A DNA stretch of 64,000 nt from Erythrophleum ivorense. Its lineage: Eukaryota; Streptophyta; Magnoliopsida; Fabales; Fabaceae. A model generated the notes under the pieces. It made no database searches, was not told the origin of the DNA, and saw nothing but the letters and a program-made list of their open reading frames with translations. Where the stretch lies: NCBI GenBank assembly GCA_026724425.1, contig JAIUCV010000664.1, positions 186,001 through 250,000 of the forward strand. Reading direction: 5' to 3'. How positions within the stretch are numbered: position 1 is the stretch's first letter; every line of letters begins with the position of its first letter. Position numbers and translations under genes: made by a program. Of this stretch, positions 1-13,947 are shown one piece after another.

Positions 1-479
1 CTTGTAAAAGGTCCTCTTCCCTTGTTGCATCCTTCATTTGACACCTGAATAGGAAAATGGAAAAACATTATAGAAGTAAGCATTAGTAAATAAGTCATGT
101 AAGTCAAAAAAATTATTAAGTAATAATAACAAGTTAGTACCAGAATTTGTCAATCACTTGCTGAATAATAATAACTAGGAGGATCCTCTTAAGAATTAGG
201 TGGGTTACTATCTAATAGTTCTTCCTCTAAGACTTCATTATTTTCTTTTTTAATTTCACCAGTTTCATCAATAAAAGAGCCATTATGTACATCGTCCACT
301 TCTTTACTCTAACTTATGTTATCTCTTAGATCTTGCCCAGTAATGTAAGCATCAACTAATTCACTATTGATCCCATGATAGTGCGTTTACTCTAACTAAT
401 TGAGGTGAACTATTGCTCTCATCTTAAAATGGTACATTTAGATTATCATCCCCAACGGCATCAATCCTATTCTTTACTT

Positions 480-3400
480 TCGTTCTAATCACAACAAGCT
501 AACCCTTTTTACTAGGTATCAATTTTGGATATGGTGTAAAATATACTTGACTAGCTTATTGGGTGAAGATAAAAGGGTTATTGCCCTTATATGTTCCTTT
601 AGCCTTAATCTCCATAATACCATATTTATGGCAAACTCAAGTCCCCTGATTGGTAGGATCACACCAATCATAATTGAAAACTGTCAACCACTTAATTGGT
701 AGGCCAATAAATTCTAACCGTATAATCTCTTTTAAACACACTATGATATGAGAATTCAACTTCACAATGACTATTCCTTTTAACATATACTCTATTATTA
801 TTTGTCTTCCTCTTTTTTGCTTAGGAGGCTGTGTGAAACTTATAACCATTGATGAACTATTGATCCCATGTATGCATAAGTCTTAAAGGATCTCAAGCCA
901 AAGAAACTAATAAAGTATTTTATATTCCATTTGGAGGGTTCAAAACCTAATCAAAGAACAAACATTATGGAAATATACTATAAGAAGCTTAGGTGTTCAT
1001 AAATTTATAGTCTCTTTTTATGAAATTCAAATAAACTTATATGAGTTTTGAACCATTTACAAAACTCAAATAAAATATGCTTATCAACTGTCTCGTTAGA
1101 TAAGGTAAGGTTTATGAAAAGTAATCTCTTAATGTACAAACTATAATTACCACAAAGAGATTAACTCTAAATAGTTAAAATATTACATTTGAAAATATAA
1201 TTATATATTTAATCAAATTAGAAGAGAATCTTACTTTAAAAAGGGTTTAAGCTCTAGACAATTGAAAAGAACATATAATATTATAACATTAGTCTTATTG
1301 TCAGTAAGATAATATGTATTACCAATAGTTTTTTCATGAGGCTGGCTAAGATAGTTGAAGATAGAGATGGGAGGATGATCATCGCACTCTTCACCATTAT
1401 TGTTTCGAGGAGCTCTCCTAGTTCTTAAGTTAACATGTGACTCAAAGTAATAAGAACTAAAAGTTGAAGTTTCTTCAAATATATACAATTTATAACTAGA
1501 TCCTTCAACATGTGTTTTATTTTTAATCTTTCTTTTAATGTATACAAAAAATATTTAAAATGAATACATTCATTTATATTGTACAGGTCCACCCATTATT
1601 GCTTTATACACCAAGTGAATGGGTAAGCGCTTCATCACATCAAAGAAACCAGGAGAGAATAGCTTCTCAAATTTATAGAAAATGATAAGAATGTTTTGCT
1701 CCATCACATTAAGATTATTTAGTTGTAAAGTAAGAGTACAAGATTTTGAAAGAAATGGCTCAACTCCTTTAAAGTATTAAAAATCAGGGTTGATAACCTA
1801 TTGTATACAATTGATAGTAGCCTCCCCATAAAATCATGACAAGAATGACTCTTCATCCCTATTAAAGTGTAGCTCTTCACATTAATATAACATCCCAAGT
1901 TGGATACATAACCATTTAGAAACTTTAAAAATTTAACCTATTCACATATCGCCCACTTTTGGTATGTATGCTGCCTTAGGCTTTGCCATTTTATCATTGC
2001 CTTTATCTTTCATGTGTAAGGTAGGCCATTTATAGTGCACAACTAAATCTAACCTTGTTTTTACATCATCTTTTGTCTTACCCTTCACATCCATCACCAT
2101 GTTAAACATATTTTAAAAAACATTACCTTCTGTATGCATTACATGTATCTTATATGGATTCAACAAGTAACGCCAATAGGAAAGGTCCCAAAAGATATTA
2201 TGTTTAGTCCAATTATGATTCTGTTTAGTCCAATTATGATTCTGATCATATCCCTTAAAGATAAGCCTAGAGATTCTGTTATTTAAGAAATCTTCTAACT
2301 TTCTCATACACTTCCTCTCTTGAATATCTCAATGGTGGTTGTAATGTCTCTGTGATATTCTTTAAGAAGTTTTGTTTATTTTGACAAAATAGATAATTCA
2401 TTGGCAAGAACTGATGATAGTAATCAAAATAACAAGTTTCTCCTCTACACTTCAACTAGAATGCCTTTGAACAACCCATGCAAATAGGACAACTCCATCT
2501 CCTTACAGTTTGCTAACAACTCAACATGCCATAAGTTGAAAAATCATTGACAGTCTACATAAGAGTAACTCTTAACTAAAAATTTTGTTTCATATAGATG
2601 TCATATATTTGTACATCGTCTTCTCAAAATAACTTCAAATAATCAATCAGAGATTGTAAGAGAATATCAATTTTACTTTTTGGATTATGAAGCCCATATA
2701 TTATTATTAAAAACATAAATTCTCATCGCATACACATGTGGGGTGGATGATTAAATGGGGTAACAATTATAGGCCAACAAGAATAAGGCTTAATGTAACA
2801 TCCGATCTCTCCGTAAACGTGAGAAACGCAATGTTCGGTTTCTCCGCAAACGTCAAAAATAGGCTAGATATAAAAGGAAGTCCCTGAAATAGAAGGAATT
2901 GGGGCCAAATAAAATTATGATAAAATTATAAATAATGGAAAATGAAGATTTGAGCCTTGAGTTGCCCAGAAATCAAGGCCAGAGTGATTCAATAAAATTA
3001 CCGAAAGGCCAGTGATATTTTTGTAAATATGGGTACTTTTTGAAAAACTCATAGTAGGGCTTTTTAAATGAAAGTTTTGAGGTCTCCGGGGTTCTCAGAG
3101 GCCCCAAAAACCATGGGAAGCCCTGGGACCAGTGAAGCCCCTCTGGTGTACTCTTTCCAACATTGGTTGACCTAAACTTTGACCGGTTCGTTCGAAAAGT
3201 TTTTAGCTTCGATTTGAGTGATTTCATTAAATTTGAAACCTATTTGTTATAATGGAAAAGATGGTTCTCAAAAAGGAGCTCAAACGAAAGAGAAACGAAA
3301 ATGCTAAGAACGAAGGGCAAAATTGGCATTAAAGTGTTAAGGGAAGCTTCTTTATATGCCACGTTCTTTCCCTCTTCTCTAAGATCGACTTGCTTCTGCC

Positions 3401-6400
3401 TAATTTCAAAGGAAAACTCCAGCTTCTTAGGCGCACAAGAGGAGGAGGATTTTGGAGGAAGAAATTCAAGAAAAAGGTAAGAAACTTTAAGAAATTCTAT
3501 ATCCTTCCTTCTTGAACCTTGCTCCTCTTCTCTCAAGCTTTCTTTCTATGATTTTAATGGAGAGTTTGGTGCTGTTTTTGGGGTAGAACAGAGAGGGAAA
3601 TTTCGAAAATTGAGGGAGTAAGCCAACCAAGTGGAAGAACAAGCCAAAGAAAGCAAGAAAACAAGGTAAAACTTCCATTCTTTGGTAGTTTCTCCCTCCC
3701 CCTTCCTCTTGCACGAATTTGACCACCATGAGCCCAAGTCTTATGGGCTGATTTCCGTTCAATTTATGGAGGAATTAGAGGTTTTGGATGGCAAGGATTA
3801 AGAAGGAACCAATAGAATCAAGAAAGGAGCATTAGGAAACAAGATAGAACCATTAGGGATCCAAATGCTCCCTTGCAAATCTGATTTTATATGAATGTTC
3901 TTAGACTTAATTGAATATTTAAACATGCTCCTAAGACCCCTAGAGAGCTTCCCACATGCACCTCCCATCCAAGAAAGTAAAGAAATTGCAAGAAAAATTA
4001 ATGAACTCTAAGTAAGAAAAGTGTAGTGCATTTGAAGGGATTGTAAAAACTGATTTGATTCATGCATTCCCTAGCATATATGAGTGTTTGATTGAGCTCC
4101 TAAGACCTCTAAGAAGCCTCCCAAGTGTGTCTCCCATCAAGGAAAAATCAAGAAGGCCATGAACTCTTCTTCTCCCCTATAGTCTCGCCCTAGGCAAGTT
4201 CCTATAGCTAGGGAGAGTTTTAAATTTTTCTAAGGCTATTCTTGAGTCATATGTGATGAGTGAAGATGAGTAGAGGCCTTAGAAAAAATTTAGAACTCAA
4301 AGAAAGTGAATTGGTGCCATAGGTTCCATATTAGGACCTAAAGAAGCAACATGATGCTATGCCCTTTGTTTTAATGATGTGATGACTCCAAGAGGTTTAA
4401 AAGGAGTCAAGAATCATAATTGAAAAGAAAGAATGAGGCTTAGAAGTCATTTGATGGGTGTTGCTTCATTAGGTGTGATTATAGACCATAATGGAGCCTA
4501 TAGAGCAAACTAGTGTTTTATCAAGTGATGTAGCCTTAGAATATGTTTCATAGACCTAATTGGCTCCCATAAATTGTATCTAGGCCAAGAGAAACCATCT
4601 CCACCAAATTGTGGGTGTATAGCCGAGGCAAAGGAGGGAAATCCAAGGAGAAAAGTGTGTAGATTTGTACAAGGTAGCTCTCTCCACCTTCTCTCATGCA
4701 TGGATGTGTGTTTAGCTTGTTTTAGAATGTGTGTATGTGTATTTTCAAGCTAAGAAAAGTATGCTAGCATGCCTTTATATTCCATGATCCTTGATACTAT
4801 GTTATGTTTTAAATGAATCTATGATGTTTGTATGAGTTTGTTTGAGTGAGGAGAGGCCAAGAACTCTTTCCTTTGGTGAGGATGAGCCAAAAACCCTTGA
4901 GTTTGGTTGAGACAAAGTGAAGAGTCTCCTAAAAGCAAAGTGGGCTCCCAAGAGCATGGTTGAGTCCAAAGTGTGCAAAAATGGGTGAGGCAAGTCCAAA
5001 ATCCATGAGGAGAAGTGTGAGGCCAATCCAAATACTTGGTGAGCTCTTGAATGATTTGTATGAGTGGTTTACATGCCAAGTTTGCCTTTAAAATGTCTAT
5101 GGCTTTTATTTTCTCCATATATACATTTGTAAAGCTTGGTTGCACATATTATATATGATTAAATGGGAGATGAGCTATTGGGATTCTTTGAATCTCATTC
5201 CCTCATCTCCAATGATCTAGCATATTAGGTGGATCAAGTAATTATGGTGAAGGGAGCCAACAACTATGAAGAGCAAGGATTGATAAGCTTATGTATTATT
5301 TTGCCCTTTTTGAACCATAATAATATTCAATGATGTATATGATTATTGTAAATGGCACATGACCCTTGAGACACATGTAAATATGATATTATGTGATGTA
5401 TACATGTATGGATATGATGTATGAACTTTAGAAATGAATTTGGGTATGTAATGCCAAGTTATGCAAATTGGAAGTTTGATACAAATGTGTATAAATGTGG
5501 GTTGAATGGCCAAAATGAGATGCATGAGGTTTGGAACCATTTGGGCAACTCACACGAGTCTTAAATATGCTAAGGTACCAAGACCAAGGAAAATCCATTT
5601 GGCAATTTTGGTACCCAATATGGAGCCAAAATTGACCATAATGAAACCCTATGCCATTTTTTAGCCAAATGAGTTAGTCTTACCCTGAAACTTGGCATGC
5701 AATTAGGTCTCATTAAGAGCTTTTTGGAAAGCTAAAGATCATAATTTTTGGAGACCTAGAGAATATTTGATAAATTTTCAAAGTTGGGATTTTTCATGAA
5801 TTCTGGTATGGATATTGTTCATACTGGTAGTTTTGAATTCTATGTCACCTGATGGCCAAATGGTGTCCAATGCTTATAAAATTTTACAAGAATAAACTAG
5901 AGGTCATAAGATTTCTGTGCCACCGAGATCACCTCATTTGGAGGTCTGAGCAGTGAGTTATGCATGTTTGAAGTTAACTGTCAGCATCAGTAGCGCCCCA
6001 GGAGTTCAGTTACTGTTCCATAGGGTCCAGCTAACTAAACGTATCTGTTTTATTCTGAAATTATTTTTATATCAATTTAACATTCGTAGCTTTCCAGAAT
6101 GACTAAATGTGTGTGATTTTAATTTTTATAGAATTAGTTATGAATTTCAGAAATTTGTATTAGTAAACTGAACAACAGCCCAGGCAGCCAGCGACTCTGT
6201 AACTTTTTGGATGTCAAACGTCTTGTGTGATGAATTTTATGACCTGGGCATATTTTTAGTATGAAGTAGAAATCCTAAGGTTTCCATAATGATGAAGATT
6301 GCATGATTTAAAATTTTCTAGATTTAGTTATGATTTTCCAAAGTTGGGTCAAAAAATGGAGCAAATCTGGCCGAAAATGTGCTTGTTTATTTTGAGCTCC

Positions 6401-7610
6401 ATTTCGGTTTCCATGGGTTGTAGGCATGTTTTTGTGATACAAATGAGTTGTAATAATGAAATTAAATATGAGGAAGTATAGTATGAGCTCACACAGTCCA
6501 CGTGACATCGAATTAAAATTTTTTTGATATAGCGCAACGCGGAAAAAGTTTATTATTTTCATCCATTTTTCATATGATCTCGTGGGATTGATAATCCAAC
6601 GCTTATAAATGGTATCAAATGAGCTAGAAGTTATGGTGTTACACTTAAAACTCAAACTAAATGGAGTAAAACTATCAACACAAAGACCCAATTTAACATT
6701 TCTTGGTCTTGATGCAAATTTTGGAGGAGTTTGATCAAAATACTTCTAAGCATTCCCATCCGATGGATGCGATAACACACCTTTATTACGATGGTTTTCA
6801 TGATGCCATCTTATATACTTAACTGAGGCATTAGAGGCAAACAATCTTTGAAATTTTGAAATAATTAGTAAATACTATATTTGTTTATTGGAGACCTCCT
6901 TGAACCTCTATTTTCTTACTATTGTCTCCCTAAATCTAGCTTCATTGCAAAAGCTACATCCTTTACTACAATAGTCAATTTTTTGATAACCACAGTTAAG
7001 TTTCAAAACTAATTTTTGGTTTAGTACAAGTTAGCAAGCATTTAATGATTAACAGACAAGATTTCAGTCATTAATGTGATAATTTCATTGGTATATGCCT
7101 AAAAAATGTTATAATTAGATTTGATACTCAACAATCTCACAACCACTGACAACACTATATGATCTTAACACCCATTCCATAATAGAGCTTGTGGAGCTCT
7201 TAGTATGTCATAAAATATCGCAAAACTTAGATTGGGGTTTTTAGGCATGTCATATCTTTCAAATGATGCCTCAGTCGTATCCCTAATTGTTTGGTCATAT
7301 GGATATATGAAGGTCAATCTCAATTGGAGTTGATAGTGGACATTCCTCTCTATGATTATGCCAATAGTAATAATCATGCATAAATATATTTGTATACAAA
7401 TGCATCCTAACTTTATTTGGATTATGATGCCTCATATATTTGCATTTTATGCAAAGACATCTAAACCTCCCTTTTTGTTTAAATACATCTAAATGACTTG
7501 CAAACTAAATAAACTTTATGCCCGTAAAGAATTCTTGTGTAATCTTTTGACGACTACTCTTTGTTCTATTATATATCCAATGCCAATATTCAAAAAGATC
7601 TATCAAACTT
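480..7610 (-). pseudogene. CACTA (En/Spm) TNP2-type transposase, decayed and split by a solo LTR
   Basis: Minus-strand reading gives recognisable TNP2 blocks in the right order despite many stops and frameshifts. The N-terminal transposase-associated Cys/His segment lies at about 7600-7350 (CLCIKCKY..HHNP). Next comes the RWHH...HPSDG...RPRNVKLGL block at 6830-6655. After the nested LTR the text resumes with YSCWPIIV...PPHMCMR at 2788-2720, then LSYWRYLLNPYKIHVMHTEGNVF-like text at 2190-2115. A DUF4218-like block (STFSSYYFESHV, LYVLFNC) lies at 1488-1231, and a DUF4216-like block (VFNYDWCDPT) at about 850-640. The match stops cleanly at 6650 and continues at 2788, which marks the solo LTR as a later insertion. 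The element runs off the left edge of the window. The family assignment is from remembered family motifs and is strong; no function remains. Confidence 0.85.
2794..6643 (+). mobile_element. Solo LTR of a large LTR retrotransposon
   Basis: The element begins TGTAACATCC at 2794 and ends GGTGTTACA at 6643, so its ends are TG...CA and imperfectly inverted. It is flanked by a perfect 5-bp target-site duplication, CTTAA (2789-2793 and 6644-6648). At 3850 bp with no reverse transcriptase, integrase or gag text, it fits a solo LTR left by recombination between the two LTRs of a Ty3/gypsy-like element. Diverged relatives lie at 28109-29915 (left half, same orientation) and 63103-64000 (right half, opposite strand). 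It sits inside the CACTA transposase, so it is younger than that element. The ORFs inside it are not convincing genes. Confidence 0.85.
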
Positions 7611-9689
7611 AATCCTCTTAAAAATTTGTAACAAATGCCTCAATTAAATGCCTTTCAAGTAGTCTTTCTTCTCACAAGGCATCACTTCCACTTTATCTTT
7701 GCTAACACCAAAAAAAAAAAAAAAAGAAACAAAATAACAAATAACTTTAGAAATTTGAATAATGGTATTGGAGACTCATGAAAAATGTGATACTTGAAAT
7801 TGCATTGAATAGTTTCTCATTCCATGATTAAGAAGTCCATTGGCTAGGATTTTTGGATTCAAAAAAACTTCTTTAAGCATACACTTTTAGACATGAATGG
7901 GCAATTTCAAAGGACTTTCCTTTTCATACTCCATACCTTTGCCTCGTGCCAACCATTTTCTATTTCACATTCACTTCTTTCTTCATTAGTTCTAATTAAA
8001 TTGAAACACTAACATTTATAATTTTGTATCATATAATGGTATGGTCCAACTTTTTATTTTTGTTAATTTGGTCATCAAATGTAGACATCATGATATCAAT
8101 AGTGTCCAAGAAGACATTTTCAAACACCCAAGAACATTTACTATATCACACATGCCAACATAAAATTTAGATTTTTTTGTGTATTTCTAAAGATATACAT
8201 AAATGCATTTTTTTGATCTAAATCATTCAAATTAGATTTAAATAATTTATATTTATTTTTTCTATGATTTTAATTTTTTTTAAATTTTAAATGATGTAAA
8301 ATATAAAATAAAAACAATTTTTTAACTATGCATTTCAAAATGATAATTTGAATAAAAAAATAAAAAATAAAATATTAAAAGACATGAATTATAAAATATC
8401 TCAATTTTACCTAAAAGATATGCACATCACTTGTATATGCAAAGAATTGGAACCATACCAACATTGCATAGCTATTTTAGACTTCTCAAAATCCCTCAAT
8501 AATTTAGAGCTAAACAAACCAAAGAGCCAATCCTCTATTCTACAAATATGAGCTCTATCCAATTTAAAAGAAAGAGGACAGTAAAACTATACCAGAGCTA
8601 CTTTGTCACAAAGAAGAAAAAGTTATTCTAGAGACTCTGCTTCAGCAGAACAATAAGGATAGAAAATGAATTAGGATGGGTCTTGTAGGATTTTAATTAG
8701 CAAAAACTCTCAAATTTTGGATTACTTATGAATTATTTTTTTTTCAAAATTTAAAAATTTAAAAATATTTTTAAAATTTCACATTTTCTTTTATTTTTGT
8801 TTTTCTTTAAGAAGGATAATTTAAGTGTCATATTATATCAAAATTTTTTATAATTAATATGACAAATTCCCATTTATTTTTAATGTTAGCATATTAATTA
8901 TAAAGTGTTTAATGTTATGTTTGAAAAAATATGCAGAGTTATACTATAAAGGTTGAAAAATTTATTTCTCTGACTTAAAAATTTGAGATAACTACTTACA
9001 AATAAATTAAAATTAGATAAAGAGTTTTTCCATTTTCCTTTTTATCACACCACTTCTTATTTACAATTTTCCCCTGGCTGTGGCAATGGAAGCATAGACT
9101 CCATAAGATTATGGTAGTATAGACTCTACACTCTCCAATCGAACAAAAATAGTAGAAAAAAGTCATCCATGTCATGCTAAACACAAAAAGCCAAAAACCA
9201 TATGATTTGAATGAACTCTAATAGTAGTAATTTCTGACTAGGACTCAAAATTAAACTAATATTCTAGAAATAGTTCATGTCAACTTGTACAAAAGTGCGT
9301 TGCCAAAAAAGAAAAAAAAAAGGAAAAACTTTAGCAAAAACGGACATATATTAGTAGATGAGAGGGAAAATAACATGAAGGATGAAATCATAGTGGAAAA
9401 AGATGAAATCATAACATGAAAAGAAGGAAAGCACAAAAAAAAGAGTGGATGGAGAGCTCACCTTTGTCCCAAATGATGAAGCACCTCTTCACGAACTTCA
9501 GGTGAGACTATGGTGCATGGTTGGACTCCAAGAGGGGCTACCGTGAGCTTACAATGCTTGCACAGTGAAGGAAGTGGCAGATCCGCACAAGGAACTGGAG
9601 TTGTAGACGTTACAGATGAAAACAACAAGAGGGACTCATTCAACAGAAAGAAGCAGGGAATAAGGTTGTTGATGTAATTAAAATTTTCT
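7611..9689. other. CACTA interior, no recognisable gene
   Basis: AT-rich sequence between the start of the transposase remnant and the subterminal repeats. It holds a poly-A run near 7712 and a 78-codon minus-strand frame (9694-9458) without recognisable motifs. A second CACTA gene (TNP1-like) would be expected somewhere in such an element, but I cannot identify one. Confidence 0.4.
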
Positions 9690-10292
9690 TGCAAAATTTT
9701 CTCATGGAAAATTTAGTGAGAAACTAGTAATTTTTTATTTTTAAAGACTTCTCATGGAATAAGACCTTGAGAAGTTGAATATATTTAAAAAAATTCCTCT
9801 TGTCTGTGAGTAATCTTCCATTTTCTCACAGCAAAACCCGTGAGAAAAAAAACTAATTCAATTATGTTTTTTCAAAGAAAAATTCAGTGACAAAAAATTA
9901 ATTTCTCATGGTTTTTCTCTCCAATAAAAAACTATGAGAAATCATAGAAAAACTACTTTCTTTTTCTCACAATTAAATACCATAAGAAATATGTATTTCA
10001 TGTTCTCACAATAAAATTCCATGACAATTGTCAAGAAAAAATTTCATGAGAACATAAAAACATATAAATATATTTTTTTCTTATGAAAAGTTATTGTGAG
10101 AATATGTTCTTGCCATTATGTGGCACCATTCTCATGACATTTCCCTCCAAATTCTTTTAGTGAATTCTCTCAAAAATTTTTCCATGAGAAAACTTGGACC
10201 ATGAGAATTTTTGAGAGAATATCTACCAGAAATTCTTTTGGAAACTTATCTATGAGAATTTTCTGTGAGAAAATATCTATTTTCTCCTAGTG
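9690..10292 (-). mobile_element. 5' terminal region of the CACTA element with subterminal repeats
   Basis: The plus strand ends in TTTTCTCCTAGTG at 10280-10292; read on the minus strand this starts CACTAGGAGAAAATAG, a typical CACTA-superfamily terminus. The 600 bp inside it are packed with short direct and inverted copies of a TTCTCATGG / CCATGAGAA or TCTCAC / GTGAGA motif. Clustered subterminal repeats of this kind are a hallmark of CACTA elements, where they serve as transposase binding sites. The orientation agrees with the minus-strand transposase remnant at 7610-480, so I read this as the 5' end of the same element. The opposite end is outside the window. Confidence 0.7.
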
Positions 10293-10299
10293 ATTCTTG

Positions 10300-13200
10300 A
10301 ATTTGAATTTTAAATTCATCTATATCTTTTTTAATATAGACTATTGGTTTAAATTATTTATTTTATTAGGGTCTTTTAATTTTAATTTGCAATATCTAAG
10401 ATTTCTAAAAAATAATTTTAGTGAATTATCACTAAAATTTTCTTTCAATAATAGATAAATCTAGTGTTTGATACTTAGTTCATATATTTGTTCTTCCTAT
10501 GTTTAAAGGTAGAATTTTTTTATCATGTTTATGTCTATGACTTTTACTAAAGGTTTTGGTATTTTCAATCCTTGATTTGTAAGACTTGCTTGATTATGAT
10601 TTAGCCATTGTATAATATTTCATTAAGAGGTCTATTCTTAAAAGAAAATCTCCATCCATAAAAGGAAAACATATTATTTTTTATATAAGAAATTCAACAT
10701 TTCCTAACCAAATTGAAATATTATTAGTTTTCTACTTTATTAAAGTTTTTTTTGCCTTTATTGCTTCAGTCATTATGGATCCCTTTAACTTTTTCCATTT
10801 TTCTATTGGTAATACATTTCTTTTGTAAACACTTGTTGTACCACTTGTGTCAATTAACATATTTAACTGGTATTGTTTATATTCCTTAAAATTTCTTGAA
10901 TACCATATTTATATTTTCGCTTCTAGTAAAATTTTTAGCAAGAAAAATAAGTATATGAGAATTGTGTGAATTTTCAAATTTATTGTCACTTTCTTCTTGA
11001 TTAGTAGTATTTACTGGTATAAATCTAAAAAGTTTGTTTCTTACAATGGTTCTTTTAATTTTTGAATGTAGATTTGATCTTGAAACAATAATTTCTATAG
11101 GTTTTTGTTCTTGTTTGTCAATAACATCATCTAATAACCATTTTGAAGATATTTCTAGATTACTATTATTCATTGACCCGGTTGAATATTAGTATTAAAT
11201 TCTCATAATTTGAATATTTCAATTGTTTGATTATCTATCTTTATTATAAGTGTTTTGGCTATATTGATTGCTTTCCATTATATAGCTAGACTATGACTTT
11301 CTTCTTTTGTAGTAATATTTTTAATTTGAATTTTCGATATTATGGTGTTTTGCACATTGTGATCTATAACTAAAGTAAAATAATTTGATTTTGCTTTAAG
11401 GCAAACTATCCCAATAACAAAGTTGGATTTAATTTCACTTATAATAGATTGAATTGAATTGTTTATCTATCCTCATTTAACATAATAGCTAAAATAGGAG
11501 TGTCTATTTCTTGTTGGAATAAAGCTATGATTTCAATTTGTATAACTCCTATATAATATATCTAAGTTGAGGATATCTTTTCCAAAGCCTTTTTAACTTT
11601 ATTTTTGTCAAAAATTAGAATTTCAAAAATTCCATCTTGACATTTTTTTAACTATGGTATTTCTATTAAATTGTTCAAAATGTCTAGCACTCTAAAATTT
11701 CATTTTTGAAATTTTGTATACCTTATCTTTTTGAAAGTATTTTAATTTATTTAATTAACTATCTTCTACAATCATATCTTCTTTTATAATTTCTTCTAAT
11801 TTTGTTATAGATATAATTTCTTTTTCAAGCACATGTCTAAATTCAAGGGTATTTATCATGAAAAAAAATTCAAATTCATTATTTGATTCATTTTCACTTG
11901 TATTGGCAACTTCATATAAAATTAATTTATAGTCAAAGATATCTTCACCAAAATATATTTCTAATTTATTTGTATCTAAAGTTTTGGTCATGTTCTTTGC
12001 ATTGTTTCCATTTTTAAGATAATGTGGAGTTATATGACCTTCTTCATTATAGATATAACATGGACAAATCTTTTTTTTTTTTGTTTTTGAGATCATTTTC
12101 TTAAATATCTTTTTTTACTAATATATTAGGGTTTTTCAAATATCCAAATTCTCTTGTTTAGTCTTAGTTCGCTATATCCACATTCCCAATAATTTTTTAG
12201 GATATTAGAACAATATTTATTTTTGGATTGATTTTTAACTTATTTAGTTGCTTTGGTTGTTAACTAGTTGTCTACCACTTGCATATCTGATCTTATTTCC
12301 TAGGGAATCATAACCATTGGATTTTTCCAAAAAATCTCTATAGTTTTTATTAGGTAATTTATGAAAATAGTGATTTAACTAAAATTTTAAATATACATCA
12401 TTTAACTAGTGGTAATAATGTTAAAACTATCGAGAGAATTCTTTTAATTTCCTAATATAACATAATTTTAAATTCGTTAGAATGTAATTAGTATCTTAAT
12501 TAGGACTAATTTCATTCATTGGTCTACAAAATTTCATTTTTATAATTTTCATGACTTTTTGAAGAATTTGTTCAAAACTTTGAAAATCATTAAATAACTC
12601 AATTTTTTGAGCTTGTCCTATTATGGAATATTCTCATTTTCTTAAAAATTGCAAAGTGTTCCATTGCAATGTTTCAGCTAGAAAATTTAGTAATTTTGCT
12701 TTAGACCATTTATCTTTGTAGCTAATTACTACTATAAACTAAGATTGTGTCAAATCATTAGCAACTTATTCATATTGATTATAAGAAGGATTTTTTTTCA
12801 ATCTAAATATATATCATTTACAGATATAATATTTATTTAAATAATCCCTTCTACTATTTGTAGATGGGATTGATCCTTGATTTTGTCTACATTGCCTAGA
12901 AAAACTACTATTTTAAGTATTAACCAATATTTGCTTATATTCGGTTTGAGTACAAAGTCTATTTTTTGGGTCATTTTAGGATCATGTTCTCTTATTTTTC
13001 TTTTTCCTCTATCTTTTGTTTTTCCTCCATCTTTTTATTGCAAAAGTGCTTTCTTTTATAGTAATTTTTTATTATGATTTTTAAGATTTATCATGTTCAT
13101 TTTCATTGGGTTTGAACTTTTTTCTCCTACTATTACCTTTAATTGCTCACTTTTGCCATCGCTTGATACAAATGTTGTATTATATTAAAGAAAATAATGA

Positions 13201-13790
13201 TAACTATAATTTTAAATAATTATTCATTTTGAGAATAAAAGCCTTTAATAGTTTTTAATAGAAATTCTCTATTTTAAAAATTACTAGTGTTTAAATATTG
13301 GTTTGATCTTTGGCCAACAAAATTAATTTTTTAATATTCAATTAAGGATTTAGCATAATCAAACTCTTTCTTATTTTTTGTTGTGATTTTTCTTTTTCTT
13401 CTTAAACATATACTTTGTTATTATAATATAATATATGATTATCTTCGTTATCAACTAGTGCTTTTAATTGAAGAAGTTTTTTTTTTTCCAAATCCAAAGC
13501 TTCTACTTTACTAACTACTGTTTTATGAATTTTTGTGATTTTTGTTATCTATTTTCCTAAATCAACTAATAGTAAGATCTATAATAATATTGATACTAAT
13601 ACTAAGAAGATATATATTATTTTCAGATATTTTAAAATCTATATTCAAACTACATTTATAAGCATTTTTCTTACCCTGTAAATACTTATTTCTTATACAA
13701 GTTATGTATTCTATCTTAGACATATTAAAGTTCCTAAAACTATCACGAGCTACAAATTTTTCTCTTAAAAAACGTAGCATACAAAGCTAA
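10300..13790 (-). pseudogene. Endogenous pararetrovirus fragment, unit A: capsid, zinc knuckle and protease region
   Basis: Decayed caulimovirid-like polyprotein text on the minus strand. Reading down from 13780 there is an N-terminal segment, then a lysine-rich capsid-like region (about 12850-12480). A CCHC zinc knuckle follows at about 12072-12018, with two of its cysteines read as tyrosine. An aspartic-protease-like block lies at about 10860-10730, with the active-site triplet read as D-T-S. The order capsid / knuckle / protease and the companion RT/RNase H fragment at 29950-32150 support Caulimoviridae over gypsy, but the exact genus is unknown. Multiple stops and frameshifts make it non-coding. 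It begins about 150 bp downstream of the unit A gene, on the same strand. Confidence 0.65.
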
Positions 13791-13947
13791 TACACAACAC
13801 AACATAGCTAGAAAGGGAGGATACAATCACCCAAACAAATCGGATTCAAGCATATGGAATCAAGGCATAATTTATCAAATGTTGCCACGTTGCTTATGGT
13901 ACAACTAGCTAAATATCATTCTCGGATCATGCCGAGATGTCAGTCAT

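Noticed and set aside
3240..5540. Multiple minus-strand ORFs of 60-110 codons
   Set aside because: They lie inside the solo LTR, overlap each other, and have no motifs.
6612..6630. TGGTATCAAATGAGC resembles a tRNA-Met primer binding site
   Set aside because: It lies inside the LTR, about 30 bp before its right end; a real primer site would follow the end of the 5' LTR. Probably chance.
9458..9694. 78-codon minus frame with Cys residues
   Set aside because: No recognised family, sits next to CACTA subterminal repeats, and has no paralogue in the window.
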